Source of the DNA: JASHPR01 sp963729365 | GTDB lineage: Bacteria; Actinomycetota; Actinomycetes; Streptosporangiales; Streptosporangiaceae | Reading direction: 5' to 3' | DNA: 64,000 nucleotides | NCBI GenBank assembly: GCA_963729365.1 | Contig: CAVSNQ010000024.1 | Coordinates: forward strand, 186,001 to 250,000 | Shown here: positions 17,593 through 26,028 of the stretch, in pieces | How positions within the stretch are numbered: position 1 is the stretch's first letter | Layout of the letters: each line of letters begins with the position of its first letter | Made by a program: the position numbers and the translations under genes | The notes under the pieces: model-generated | Seen by the model: the letters and a program-made list of their open reading frames with translations, nothing else | Database searches by the model: none | Told to the model about the DNA's origin: nothing

Positions 17593-17660
17593 GGTGGTGA
17601 TGGTGCATGTCGTTCGCTTGCGAGGGCGCTTACGGTCTGGAAACACCATCACCGCTCACC
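17593..17660 (-). terminator. NLR 3' element R1 (possible terminator)
   Basis: GGTGATGGTG (17596-17605) pairs perfectly with CACCATCACC (17644-17653). It lies 60-128 bases past the NLR1 stop. It resembles elements R2 (21399-21480) and R3 (24419-24502), which share GCTTGCGGCGG and AAAACACCAT. Confidence 0.5.
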
Positions 17661-17720
17661 TGCCACCCGGCACTACGACCAGCACATTTGCAGGGTTCTC
17701 CCGGTACGCTTCGGCTGAAA

Positions 17721-20105
17721 TCAGGCCTGGGCCGCGACCCGGGCTTCTTCAAGGTCCCGGAGCGCGACACCTTCGCGGTGCCGGTCACCGGTTTCGCGAT
17801 AGACGGCGGCGGCGTCCTGGCAGGCGGTGATCGCCTCGTCGAACCGGCCCGCCTCGCGCAGGACGTTGCCGAGGTTGTTCAGCGCCCTGCCTTCGCCGTG
17901 CCGGTCGCTGGTCTCTCGGAAGATGGCGGCGGCCTGCTGGCAGGTGGTGATGGCCTCTTCGAATCGCCGCGCTTCCCGCAGGGCCTGGCCGAGGTTGCCC
18001 AGGGCCGTGCCTTCGCCGTGCCGGTCGCTGGTCTCTCGGAAGATGGCGGCGGCCTGCTGGCAGGTGGTGATGGCCTCCTCGAATCGCTGCGCCTCCGTGA
18101 GGGCTCCGCCCAGGTTGCCCAGCGCGATCCCCTCGCGGTGCCGGTCGCTGGTCTGCCGGTAGATGGCGGCGGCGTCCTGGTGGGCGGTGATGGCCTCCTC
18201 GAATCGCTGCGCCTCCGTGAGGGCTCCGCCCAGGTTGTTCAGCGCGTCGCCCTCGCCGTGCCGGTCGCCGGTCTCCCGGTAGATGGCGGCGGCGTCCTGG
18301 CAGGCGGTGATGGCCTCCTCGAACCGCCGCACCTCCCGCAGGGCCATGCCGAGGTTGCTCAGGGCCCTGCCCTCGCCGTGCCGGTCGCCGGTCTCCCCGA
18401 AGATGACGGCGGACTCCTGGTGGGCGGTGATCGCGTTCTCGAACCGCCGAGCCTCCCGCAGCGCGATGCCGAGGTTGTTCAGCGCGATCCCCTCGCGGTA
18501 CCGGTCGCCGGTCTGCCGGTAGAGGGCGGCGGCGTCCTGGTGGGCGGTGATGGCCTCCTCGAACCGCCGCACCTCCGTCAGGGCGACGCCGAGCATAGTA
18601 AGCGCGGTAGCTTCGACTGGCTTGTCGTCAAGGCGCCGGACTGTGTCCAGGCTCACAGTGGTGATAGCGATCCAGTCGTCGAACCGCCGCCGCCATTGAA
18701 AGTACACGGCCAGCACCAAGGGGAGGCGCAGGGCGACCTGGTCCCGGCCGGTATCGGCGGCCATATGGACCGCGGCCACCAGGTTGGACCGTTCCGCATC
18801 CAGCCAGGCCTCGGCGCCGTCCCGGCCGGTGAACTCTTCTGGAACTGCCATCCCCGGCAGCGCCCGGAGATGCTGATCGGCGGCACGTGCAGTGGTGAGA
18901 TAGTAGCCGAGCAGCCGGTCGCGGGCCTGCTCCTGGCCGTCCGCCTCGGCGTGGCTGTCGGAGAGCTGCTGGGCGTACAGGCGCACCAGGTCGTGCATCC
19001 GCCACCGGCCCGCGTCACCAGGAGCGGCCTCGGCCAAGTGCGCCCGGGCCAGTCCCGCCAGCACCGTGCGCACCTCGCGGACCGGCAGGTCCGCCAGCGC
19101 CGCCGCCGCGGCGGTGGAGATGTCCGGGCCGGGGTTGACCGGCAGCAGCCGGAATGCCCGCGCGGAGGTCTCGTCGAGCCGTCGGCAAGACAGCTCGAAC
19201 GCCGCCGCGACCGACGGCGCGGCCGGGCCGCTGCCGTCGTCATAGGCCAGCCTGTCCAGGCGCGCCGATTCGGCGGCCAGGTCCTCGGCCAGCCCGGCAA
19301 CGCTGAGTACCGGGTCGGCTTTCAGCAGCGCCGCGGTGATCTGCAGGGCCAGCGGCAGCCCGCCGCACACCCCGGCCAGCCGCCCCGCGGCATCCTCGTC
19401 GGCGGTGATCCGGTGATCGTCGGGGCGGGCGGCCCGCAGCGCCGTATTCAGCAGCGCGATGCTTGCGGTCTTGTCGAGGACGGTGACGTCGACCAGCCGG
19501 GCGTCCAGCCCGGCCAGGGTGTGCCGGGAAGTGACCAGCATCTTGTGCGGCCCGGCGCCGGGCAGCAGCGGCCGGACCTGCGCCTCGGCGGAGGCATTGT
19601 CGGCGACAACCAGCACAGGCCCGGCGATCTGAGCCAGCACCGACCGGTACAGCCCGGCCCGCTCCTCTGCACCGGGCGGGATGTGCTCAGCTGTCACCCC
19701 GAGGGCCCGCAGCAGCGCATCCAGCGCCTGGCCGGGCTCAACCGGCATCTCGTCGTAACCGTGCAGATCGACGAACAGCACCCCGCCGCCGAACCAGCCC
19801 CGGCGCACCGCGGCGTGCCCAGCCTGCACGGCCAGGGTGGTCTTGCCCACCCCGGCCAGCCCCGCCACCGCCGACACCACCACCGGACCGCCCACACCAG
19901 CCGGGTCCAGCAGACCGGCCAGCACCGCCAGCTCATCCTGTCGGCCGGTGAACCCCGCCACCTCGGGCGGGAGCTGGGCCAGGGCAACCGGGGCAGTAGC
20001 CGGAAGCTGGAAGGTCGCCTGATTGTCGCGGCCCTGCACAACGGGCCCCAAGAACACCCCGCCGCTGATCGTGTTATCCGCCGCGGCGCTTTGCTCGCCG
20101 GTCAT
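17721..20105 (-). CDS. NLR1: amyloid-motif NB-ARC-TPR protein
   Basis: 794 residues. Residues 10-26 carry NTISGGVFLGPVVQGRD, an RHIM-like amyloid-signalling motif. The NB-ARC NTPase follows: GFTGRQDELAVL near 51, P-loop GLAGVGKTTLA near 82, Walker B region PVLVVADNAS near 172, sensor HKMLVTSRH near 195, GLPLALQI near 260 and the MHD-type RMHDLVRLYAQQ near 412. Seven 40-residue TPR units of the form RRFEEAITAHQDAAAIYRET fill the C-terminus. The ATG overlaps the stop of the Bell-like gene (ATGA), so the pair is co-translated. No DNA-binding domain is present, which argues against a SARP/AfsR regulator. Expected role: sense a ligand, oligomerise and template the effector's amyloid motif. Confidence 0.88.
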   Translation of the reverse strand: MTGEQSAAADNTISGGVFLGPVVQGRDNQATFQLPATAPVALAQLPPEVAGFTGRQDELAVLAGLLDPAGVGGPVVVSAVAGLAGVGKTTLAVQAGHAAVRRGWFGGGVLFVDLHGYDEMPVEPGQALDALLRALGVTAEHIPPGAEERAGLYRSVLAQIAGPVLVVADNASAEAQVRPLLPGAGPHKMLVTSRHTLAGLDARLVDVTVLDKTASIALLNTALRAARPDDHRITADEDAAGRLAGVCGGLPLALQITAALLKADPVLSVAGLAEDLAAESARLDRLAYDDGSGPAAPSVAAAFELSCRRLDETSARAFRLLPVNPGPDISTAAAAALADLPVREVRTVLAGLARAHLAEAAPGDAGRWRMHDLVRLYAQQLSDSHAEADGQEQARDRLLGYYLTTARAADQHLRALPGMAVPEEFTGRDGAEAWLDAERSNLVAAVHMAADTGRDQVALRLPLVLAVYFQWRRRFDDWIAITTVSLDTVRRLDDKPVEATALTMLGVALTEVRRFEEAITAHQDAAALYRQTGDRYREGIALNNLGIALREARRFENAITAHQESAVIFGETGDRHGEGRALSNLGMALREVRRFEEAITACQDAAAIYRETGDRHGEGDALNNLGGALTEAQRFEEAITAHQDAAAIYRQTSDRHREGIALGNLGGALTEAQRFEEAITTCQQAAAIFRETSDRHGEGTALGNLGQALREARRFEEAITTCQQAAAIFRETSDRHGEGRALNNLGNVLREAGRFDEAITACQDAAAVYRETGDRHREGVALRDLEEARVAAQA
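18954..19955. repeat. 1,002-bp block identical to 22724-23725
   Basis: Read line by line, this segment of NLR1 is identical at every base to the matching part of NLR2 (offset 3,770). It codes for most of the NB-ARC domain. Outside it the two genes differ clearly. Gene conversion or a very recent duplication is implied. Confidence 0.9.
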
Positions 20106-20551
20106 GACTGATCGCCGTCCTGCGGCGGGCGGGACGGCGGCGGTGGGGCGGGCGAGCCGAAAGTCAGGCCGGTGAAGTCGCGGCCCTGCAGCACCGGCCC
20201 GTAGAAGGTGCCGCCGCTGACCGTATTGGACACATCGCCGCCGACGTGGATCTGGCTGGCCTGCGCCCACCATTGTTCCAGCGCCTGCCGGAACCCGTCG
20301 TCGGCACCAGCGCGGGCGACTAGGACCTCAGCCAAGGCCACCGCCCCCTGCTGATCACCGGGGTGCTGCGCCAGGGCGGCCAGTTCCGCCTCACCGCCAG
20401 ACACAGCAGCCGACGGGTCCTGGACCGCATGGCCGTGGTAGAAGGGTCGGCGTACCAGCGCGGTGACCGCTGACCATGCCTGGGCGCCCAGCGCCCCTCC
20501 GGCACCGCCCGCCACGGCGGCTAACACGGCTCCGATCGTCACCGGATCCAC
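20102..20551 (-). CDS. Bell-like small effector with amyloid motif
   Basis: 149 residues. The N-terminus MDPVTIGAVLAAVAGGAGGA is a Gly/Ala-rich hydrophobic helix, followed by EQAW-like QAWSAVTALVRRPF and a helical part (AELAALAQHPGDQQGAVALA). Near residues 101-120 lies NTVSGGTFYGPVLQGRDF, matching the motif at the start of NLR1; a Pro-rich end follows. This is the layout of bacterial Bell-domain cell-death effectors, in which the amyloid motif is C-terminal and the toxic helical domain N-terminal. The GTG start has GGGAG upstream and gives the family start MDPV. The stop overlaps the NLR1 start by four bases. Toxicity is inferred from architecture. Confidence 0.78.
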   Translation of the reverse strand: MDPVTIGAVLAAVAGGAGGALGAQAWSAVTALVRRPFYHGHAVQDPSAAVSGGEAELAALAQHPGDQQGAVALAEVLVARAGADDGFRQALEQWWAQASQIHVGGDVSNTVSGGTFYGPVLQGRDFTGLTFGSPAPPPPSRPPQDGDQS

Positions 20552-20704
20552 TGCCGAGACTCCCTGACATGGCCCACGCTGGCACTCCAAGTGTGCCACT
20601 GGCGCCCGTACTGGACGGAATCGAACAAGTCAGCGTGTCAGAGCTAGTGTCGCCTTGACGAGCGGTGTCCTGAGCTTGAGACGATAGCAAACTGTCATCT
20701 TCAC

Positions 20705-21259
20705 CTAGCTACCCCGCCAGTCCTCACCGGGCCACAAGTCAGCCGTGTCCCGCCACACCGGAATCCCGGCGGCCTGCAGCGCGCGCTGCAACCGGTCGAC
20801 GTGATCTGAATCCTCGCGCACGTACGAAATGAACACGTGACCGGCAGCCTGCTGGCCGCCCGCGGCCTGCGCAGCCGAGACCGGGACACCCACCTGAATG
20901 CCGCGGCCCTGGATCACCGGCCCGTACTGCAAACCGCCGCTGATCGTATTGGTGACATTCCCAGCGGCGGGGACGTGGCGGGCTTGTTCCCACCACGCCG
21001 CCAGCGCTTGGGTGAACTCGCCGTCGGCCGCGGCGCGGGCCACCAGGACCTCGGCCAGCGCGACCGCCCGCTGCTGATCGGCGGGAGCCTGCTCCAGCGC
21101 TGCCAGCTGCGCTGACCCGCTCTCCGTGTCAGCGGCTTGCGGGCCCGTCCGATGCCCGAACGGGCGGGCCGCCAGAGCGCGGACCCCGGCCCACAGCTGG
21201 CCGCCCAGGCCTCCGCCCGCGCCGCCTGCGATCGCGGCTAACACCGCGCCGATCGTCAC
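20705..21259 (-). pseudogene. Bell-like/amyloid-motif/TIR gene, damaged
   Basis: 184 residues, homologous at the start to the Bell-like effector (TIGAVLAAIAGGAGG), with the motif NTISGGLQYGPVIQGRG near 100-116, then the beginning of a TIR domain (HVFISYVREDSDHVDRLQRA, later GIPVWRDTADLWPGEDWRGS). The TIR stops after ~44 residues; ~90 more would be needed. In addition, one extra T compared with the effector gene puts the ancestral GTG start out of frame, leaving only an internal GTG without a ribosome site. It was probably a fused Bell-motif-TIR effector that has decayed. Confidence 0.72.
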
Positions 21260-21398
21260 CGGAATCCACGTGCCTAGACCGCCCTTGTATGGCTAGCTGC
21301 CAGCACATCCCAGTTTGCCACCCAGCCCCGGAGCTCAAGTCCCTGGTGACCGCTGTCTGTCACGAGCCATTTTCGGCATGCGCAAAACACTCATAGCG

Positions 21399-21480
21399 AG
21401 CGGTGTTGGTGTATGGCGTTGGCTTGCGGCGGTCCGTAGGGCATAAAACACCATTAGCGCGCACCATGGTTGACCAGCGC
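21399..21480 (-). terminator. NLR 3' element R2
   Basis: Begins 13 bases past the NLR2 stop. About 83% alike to R3 (24419-24502), including GCTTGCGGCGG, AAAACACCAT, GCGCACCATGG and TGACCAGCGC. TGGTGT and ACACCA at the ends can pair. Confidence 0.5.
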
Positions 21481-21492
21481 AGTTGTGCATTC

Positions 21493-24325
21493 TCAGGCCT
21501 GCCGTGCGGCCCGAGCCCTCTGAAGGTTCTGCAGTGCGACGCCCTCGCTGTACTCGTCGCTGGTCTCCCGGTAGATCGCCAGGGCGTCCTGGTGGGCGGT
21601 GATGGCCTCGTCGAACCGCCGCACCTCTATCAAGGCGAGGCCGAGGTTGTCCAGGGCCATGCCCTCGCCGTGCCGGTCGCCGGTTTCCCGGTAGATCGCC
21701 AGGGCGTCCTGGTGGGCGGTAATGGCCTCGTCGAACCGCCGCACCTCTACCAAGGCCAGGCCGAGGTTGTCCAGGGCCATGCCCTCGCCGTGCCGGTCGC
21801 CGGTTTCCCGGCAGATGGCGGCGGCGTCCTGGTGGGCGGTGATGGCCTCGTCGAACCGCCGCACCTCTACCAAGGCCAGGCCGAGGTTGGTCAGGGCCAT
21901 GCCCTCGCCGTGCCGGTCGCTGGTCTCCCGGCAGATCGCCAGATCTTCCTGGTGGGCGGTGATGGCCTCGTCGAACCGCCGCACCTGCCGCAGGGCCAGG
22001 CCGAGGTTGTTCAGGGCCCTGCCCTTGCCGAGCCGGTCGCCGGTTTCCCGGTAGATGGCGGCGGCGTCCTGGTGGGCGGTGATCGCCTCGTCGAACCGGC
22101 GCGCCTCCTGCAGGGCGGTGCCGAGGTTGTTCAGGGCCCTGCCCTCGCGGTGCCAGTCGCTGGTCTCCCGGCAGATCGCCAGATCTTCCTGGTGGGCGGT
22201 GATGGCCTCGTCGAACCGCCGCACCTGCCGCAGGGCCAGGCCGAGGTTGGTCAGGGCCATGCCCTCGCGGTGCCGGTCGCCGGTCTGCCGGAAGATGGCG
22301 GCGGCGTCCTGGTGGGCGGTGATGGCCTCCTCGAACCGCCGCACCTCCACCAGGGCGTTGCCGAGGATGGTCAGCGCCTCGCCCTCTAGGCGCCGGTCGC
22401 CGAGACGCCGGGCAGCGTCCAGGCTGAGCGTGGTGACGGCGATCCAGTCGTCGAACCGCCGCCGCCAGGCAAGGTACTCGGCCAGCGCGAGGGGAAGGCT
22501 CATGGCGGCGTGGTCCCGGCCGGTACCGGCGGCCATGGTGACCGCGGCCACCAGGCTGGCCCGTTCCGCGTCCAGCCACGCCAGGGCACCGTCCCGGCCG
22601 GTGAACTCGTCCGGTACGGCCGTCCTCGGCAGGGCCCGCAGATGAGCGTCGGCAGCGGTTGCCATGTCCAGGTACCAGCCGAGCAGCCGGTCGCGGGCCT
22701 GCTCCTGGCGTCCGCCTCGGCGTGCTGTCGGAGAGCTGCTGGGCGTACAGGCGCACCAGGTCGTGCATCCGCCACCGGCCCGCGTCACCAGGAGCGGCCT
22801 CGGCCAAGTGCGCCCGGGCCAGTCCCGCCAGCACCGTGCGCACCTCGCGGACCGGCAGGTCCGCCAGCGCCGCCGCCGCGGCGGTGGAGATGTCCGGGCC
22901 GGGGTTGACCGGCAGCAGCCGGAATGCCCGCGCGGAGGTCTCGTCGAGCCGTCGGCAAGACAGCTCGAACGCCGCCGCGACCGACGGCGCGGCCGGGCCG
23001 CTGCCGTCGTCATAGGCCAGCCTGTCCAGGCGCGCCGATTCGGCGGCCAGGTCCTCGGCCAGCCCGGCAACGCTGAGTACCGGGTCGGCTTTCAGCAGCG
23101 CCGCGGTGATCTGCAGGGCCAGCGGCAGCCCGCCGCACACCCCGGCCAGCCGCCCCGCGGCATCCTCGTCGGCGGTGATCCGGTGATCGTCGGGGCGGGC
23201 GGCCCGCAGCGCCGTATTCAGCAGCGCGATGCTTGCGGTCTTGTCGAGGACGGTGACGTCGACCAGCCGGGCGTCCAGCCCGGCCAGGGTGTGCCGGGAA
23301 GTGACCAGCATCTTGTGCGGCCCGGCGCCGGGCAGCAGCGGCCGGACCTGCGCCTCGGCGGAGGCATTGTCGGCGACAACCAGCACAGGCCCGGCGATCT
23401 GAGCCAGCACCGACCGGTACAGCCCGGCCCGCTCCTCTGCACCGGGCGGGATGTGCTCAGCTGTCACCCCGAGGGCCCGCAGCAGCGCATCCAGCGCCTG
23501 GCCGGGCTCAACCGGCATCTCGTCGTAACCGTGCAGATCGACGAACAGCACCCCGCCGCCGAACCAGCCCCGGCGCACCGCGGCGTGCCCAGCCTGCACG
23601 GCCAGGGTGGTCTTGCCCACCCCGGCCAGCCCCGCCACCGCCGACACCACCACCGGACCGCCCACACCAGCCGGGTCCAGCAGACCGGCCAGCACCGCCA
23701 GCTCATCCTGTCGGCCGGTGAACCCGGCCACCGCCGCGGGCAGCTGCGCCAGCGCGACCGGCGCCGCGGCCACGGCCCGGGCGGCATCCAGCCGGGCCAG
23801 CCTGTCCAGGACGTCGCCGAGCATGCCTTCCAGCCGCTGGCCCTGCAGATGGGTCACGTCGTCGTTGAGCTGGGAAGCCAGCGGGAACAACGGCCCGCCC
23901 CCGGCGCCGCGGGTAAGGATCTCGCGCAGCAGCCGGCTGGTCAGCGCGCCCGCCACGGCTGTGCCTTCTATGCCCAGCACGTCGGCGGAGGACTGGCCGG
24001 TGCCGGTCACGCTGGCATCGTCGAGCACGGCTAGCTGGGCGGTGATCCCCGCGCCCACCGCTTCCAGCAGCGTCGGGTGCCCGGCCAGCGGCGCAGCGGG
24101 CAGCGGGTAGGCGAACACCTCCCCGACCACCATCGCCACCTGCCCGGCCCGCTCCTGATCACCGGGGCACAGCTCGGCAGCGGTGCGCTCCAGCGCGGCC
24201 GTGGCCGCCTGGCGCAGCGCCCGCTGCTGCTCGGTGCCCAGGACTAACGCGGCCAGCTTCTTGCGGCCCGCATCAGCCAGCGCCCCGACCAGCCAGGCCC
24301 CGAAGTCATCAGCGACAAACACCAC
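21493..24325 (-). pseudogene. NLR2: helical-domain NB-ARC-TPR gene with frameshift
   Basis: Residues 1-215 form a helical N-terminal domain common in actinobacterial STAND proteins (VFVADDFGAWLVGALADAGR; DDASVTGTGQSSADVLGIEG; NDDVTHLQGQRLEGMLG). An NB-ARC domain identical to NLR1 follows (P-loop GLAGVGKTTLA), then seven 40-residue TPRs. After LYAQQLSDS the frame is lost: compared with NLR1, two single bases are missing (in GGCCGTCC near 22709 and GTGGCTG near 22723). The TPR part is fully open in the next frame down to 21493, so the loss is recent or a sequencing error. The GTG start follows GGGAG by 10 bases. It lacks the amyloid motif of NLR1. Confidence 0.85.
22724..23725. repeat. 1,002-bp block identical to 18954-19955
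   Basis: NB-ARC part of NLR2; every base equals the NLR1 block. The two frame-breaking base losses lie within ~20 bases of its left edge. Confidence 0.9.
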
Positions 24326-24418
24326 GAACGCCAGTCTCCCAGCCCCAACACCGCCCCGGCACCTCCCGCACACCGGGAAGCCGTCATGCGCTGGGTCCGT
24401 TAGGCGCTTAACAGTCAC

Positions 24419-24502
24419 AGCGGTGACGGTGTACGGCCGCTAGCTTGCGGCGGCCCGTAAAGCATGAAAACACCATGAACGCGCACCATGGCTGACCAGC
24501 GC
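24419..24502. repeat. Element R3
   Basis: Close relative of R2, but placed upstream of the NLR2 start where no gene ends. It may be what remains of a lost neighbouring NLR unit. Confidence 0.55.
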
Positions 24503-24632
24503 CACCGGGCGTTCTCTGGGCACAGCCGCGTCGGGTTAGCAGTTCGGGCGCCTGTCAGCCTCCAGCCTGATTCGGTGACCTGCACCTGATCCGGGTGCAT
24601 GCAGAGCATGCGGGTCTGACAGTTCGGCCGCT

Positions 24633-24672
24633 GTATCCACAGCCAGGCCGGTACTTGCCCTGCTTGTCCACA
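24633..24672 (+). promoter_or_regulatory. Pair of DnaA-box-like sites (right copy)
   Basis: GTATCCACA (24633-24641, one base from consensus) and TTGTCCACA (24664-24672, the actinobacterial consensus), 31 bp apart and in the same orientation, 150-190 bases before dprA. The spacing mirrors the left copy. Confidence 0.6.
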
Positions 24673-24737
24673 GCCGGCTCCTTCAGCCGGCGGCTGGGGC
24701 TGGCCTCCGGCACGCTCAGGAACCGGAGGTGGTGAGG

Positions 24738-24827
24738 TTGAACCGTACGGCTGCGCACGCAGGCAAAGCAGATATGCCGGACAGCTCGTGTGACGGACCG
24801 GTGTCGAGGTCTGGGGCCGGGGGGTGA
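24738..24827 (+). CDS. Short leader ORF coupled to dprA
   Basis: 29 residues from a TTG with GGAGG eight bases upstream; its TGA overlaps the dprA GTG (GTGA). It begins MNRTAAHAG and ends PVSRSGAGG. The arrangement is repeated before the dprA fragment on the far side of the island, which suggests translational coupling is important. A leader peptide or simple coupling device fits; function unknown. Confidence 0.42.
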   Translation: MNRTAAHAGKADMPDSSCDGPVSRSGAGG

Positions 24828-25978
24828 CAGCCATGGCGGGCGACCGAGAGCGGTTCGCGCGGATCGCGCTGAGTTTCGTGGCCGAGCCGGGTGATCTCGT
24901 GCTCGGCGCGGTGCTGCGGGCCTGTGGCCCGGCGGAGGCATTCGCCGCCATCTGTGACGGCCGCCCTCCTGAGCCCGACGCGGCCGGGCGCGGCGGCAGT
25001 CGCGGGCTGGACCGCACGATAGAGCGGTGGGCGGCCCGGCTCGGCTCGGTGCCCACCGAGGCCAGGCTGGCTGCCTGGGAACGGGCCGGGATGCGCGTCG
25101 TCTGCCCGGGCGATTTGGAGTGGCCGACCCAGCTTGACGTGCTCGGCGATGCCCGCCCGCTCGTGCTGTGGCTGCAGGGTAGTGCTGACCTGCGCTTCGC
25201 CTGCCTGCGGTCGGTGTCCGTGGTGGGAGCCCGCGCGGCGACCGGCTATGGCCAGCACGTCGCCATGGAGATGGCGGCGGCGCTGGCCGAGCGCGGATGG
25301 ACGGTCATCTCCGGCGGTGCTTACGGCGTTGACAGCAGCGCGCACCGCGGCGCGCTCGGCGCTGACGGAGTCACCGTCGCGGTACTGGCCAGCGGGCTCA
25401 GCTACGGCTACCCCAAGGGCCATCACGAGCTGTTCGCCGCCATCGCCGGCCAGGGGGTCGTGGTCAGCGAGTGGGCGCCTGACCGCGCGCCGTCCAGGCC
25501 GGGATTCCTGGTCCGCAACCGGGTAATCGCCGCCCTGAGCTGCGGCACAGTCGTGGTCGAGGCAGCGTTGCGCAGCGGAGCGCTGAGTACCGCGCGGCAT
25601 GCCAGGGACCTTGGCCGTCCGCTGATGGCCGTGCCGGGGCCGGTGACCTCGAGCCAGTCGGAAGGCTGCCACGAGATCATCCGTGAGTGGGGCGCCGTGT
25701 GCGTGACCCGGGCGCAGGACGTCATCGAGAACGTCGCGCCGGCCGGGGAGGGGCTCGGTGATCGGCGCCGCGGCCCCGCCTTCCCCAGGGACAGCCTGGA
25801 CCAGGAGACCACTGCCGTTCTCGAAGCCGTTCCGGCACGGGCCGGGGGCGGCACGGCCGCGATCGCGATCGCAGCCGGCGTCGACCTGAACACCGCGATC
25901 CGGTGCCTTGGCGCGCTGGCCGCAGCCGGTTTCGTCGAGCGGTGCGCTAGGGGCTGGCGAGTGCGGAAGAACACCTGA
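24824..25978 (+). CDS. dprA: DNA-processing protein DprA
   Basis: 384 residues. DprA loads RecA onto incoming single-stranded DNA. The Rossmann-like core carries SVVGARAATGYGQHVA, GWTVISGGAYGVDSSAHRGA, VAVLASGLSYGYPKGH, SEWAPDRAPSRPGFLVRNRV and IVEA-type VVVEAALRSGALSTARHARDL, then AVPGPVTSSQSEGCHEII. A winged-helix end (about 320-384) completes it. The GTG was chosen because it overlaps the leader ORF and aligns without gap with the ATG of the truncated copy at 17126; an ATG nine bases later is the alternative. Xer recombinase follows 50 bases downstream. Confidence 0.95.
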   Translation: MTAMAGDRERFARIALSFVAEPGDLVLGAVLRACGPAEAFAAICDGRPPEPDAAGRGGSRGLDRTIERWAARLGSVPTEARLAAWERAGMRVVCPGDLEWPTQLDVLGDARPLVLWLQGSADLRFACLRSVSVVGARAATGYGQHVAMEMAAALAERGWTVISGGAYGVDSSAHRGALGADGVTVAVLASGLSYGYPKGHHELFAAIAGQGVVVSEWAPDRAPSRPGFLVRNRVIAALSCGTVVVEAALRSGALSTARHARDLGRPLMAVPGPVTSSQSEGCHEIIREWGAVCVTRAQDVIENVAPAGEGLGDRRRGPAFPRDSLDQETTAVLEAVPARAGGGTAAIAIAAGVDLNTAIRCLGALAAAGFVERCARGWRVRKNT

Positions 25979-26028
25979 CACGCGCCGCGCTACCGCGACC
26001 GGACACGACATGGCTGGACACTGTAGGC

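Larger units (their letters stand above)
24326..24737. other. Gap between NLR2 and dprA
   Basis: No gene is supported. It contains element R3 (24419-24502), two DnaA-box-like sites, the hairpin CCTCCGG...CCGGAGG (24706-24729) and the ribosome site of the dprA leader ORF. Confidence 0.6.

Noticed and set aside
17607..20111. 834-codon open frame on the plus strand across NLR1
   Set aside because: It is antisense to a well-supported NB-ARC-TPR gene; GC-rich DNA with regular repeats keeps the opposite strand open. Its protein has no family likeness.
17721..24325. AfsR/SARP-type transcription regulators
   Set aside because: NB-ARC and TPR parts are similar, but neither protein has the N-terminal OmpR-like and BTAD domains; they have an amyloid motif or a helical domain.
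16939..24672. Replication origin
   Set aside because: Only two DnaA-like sites per cluster, no AT-rich unwinding region and no dnaA, dnaN or gyrB nearby.
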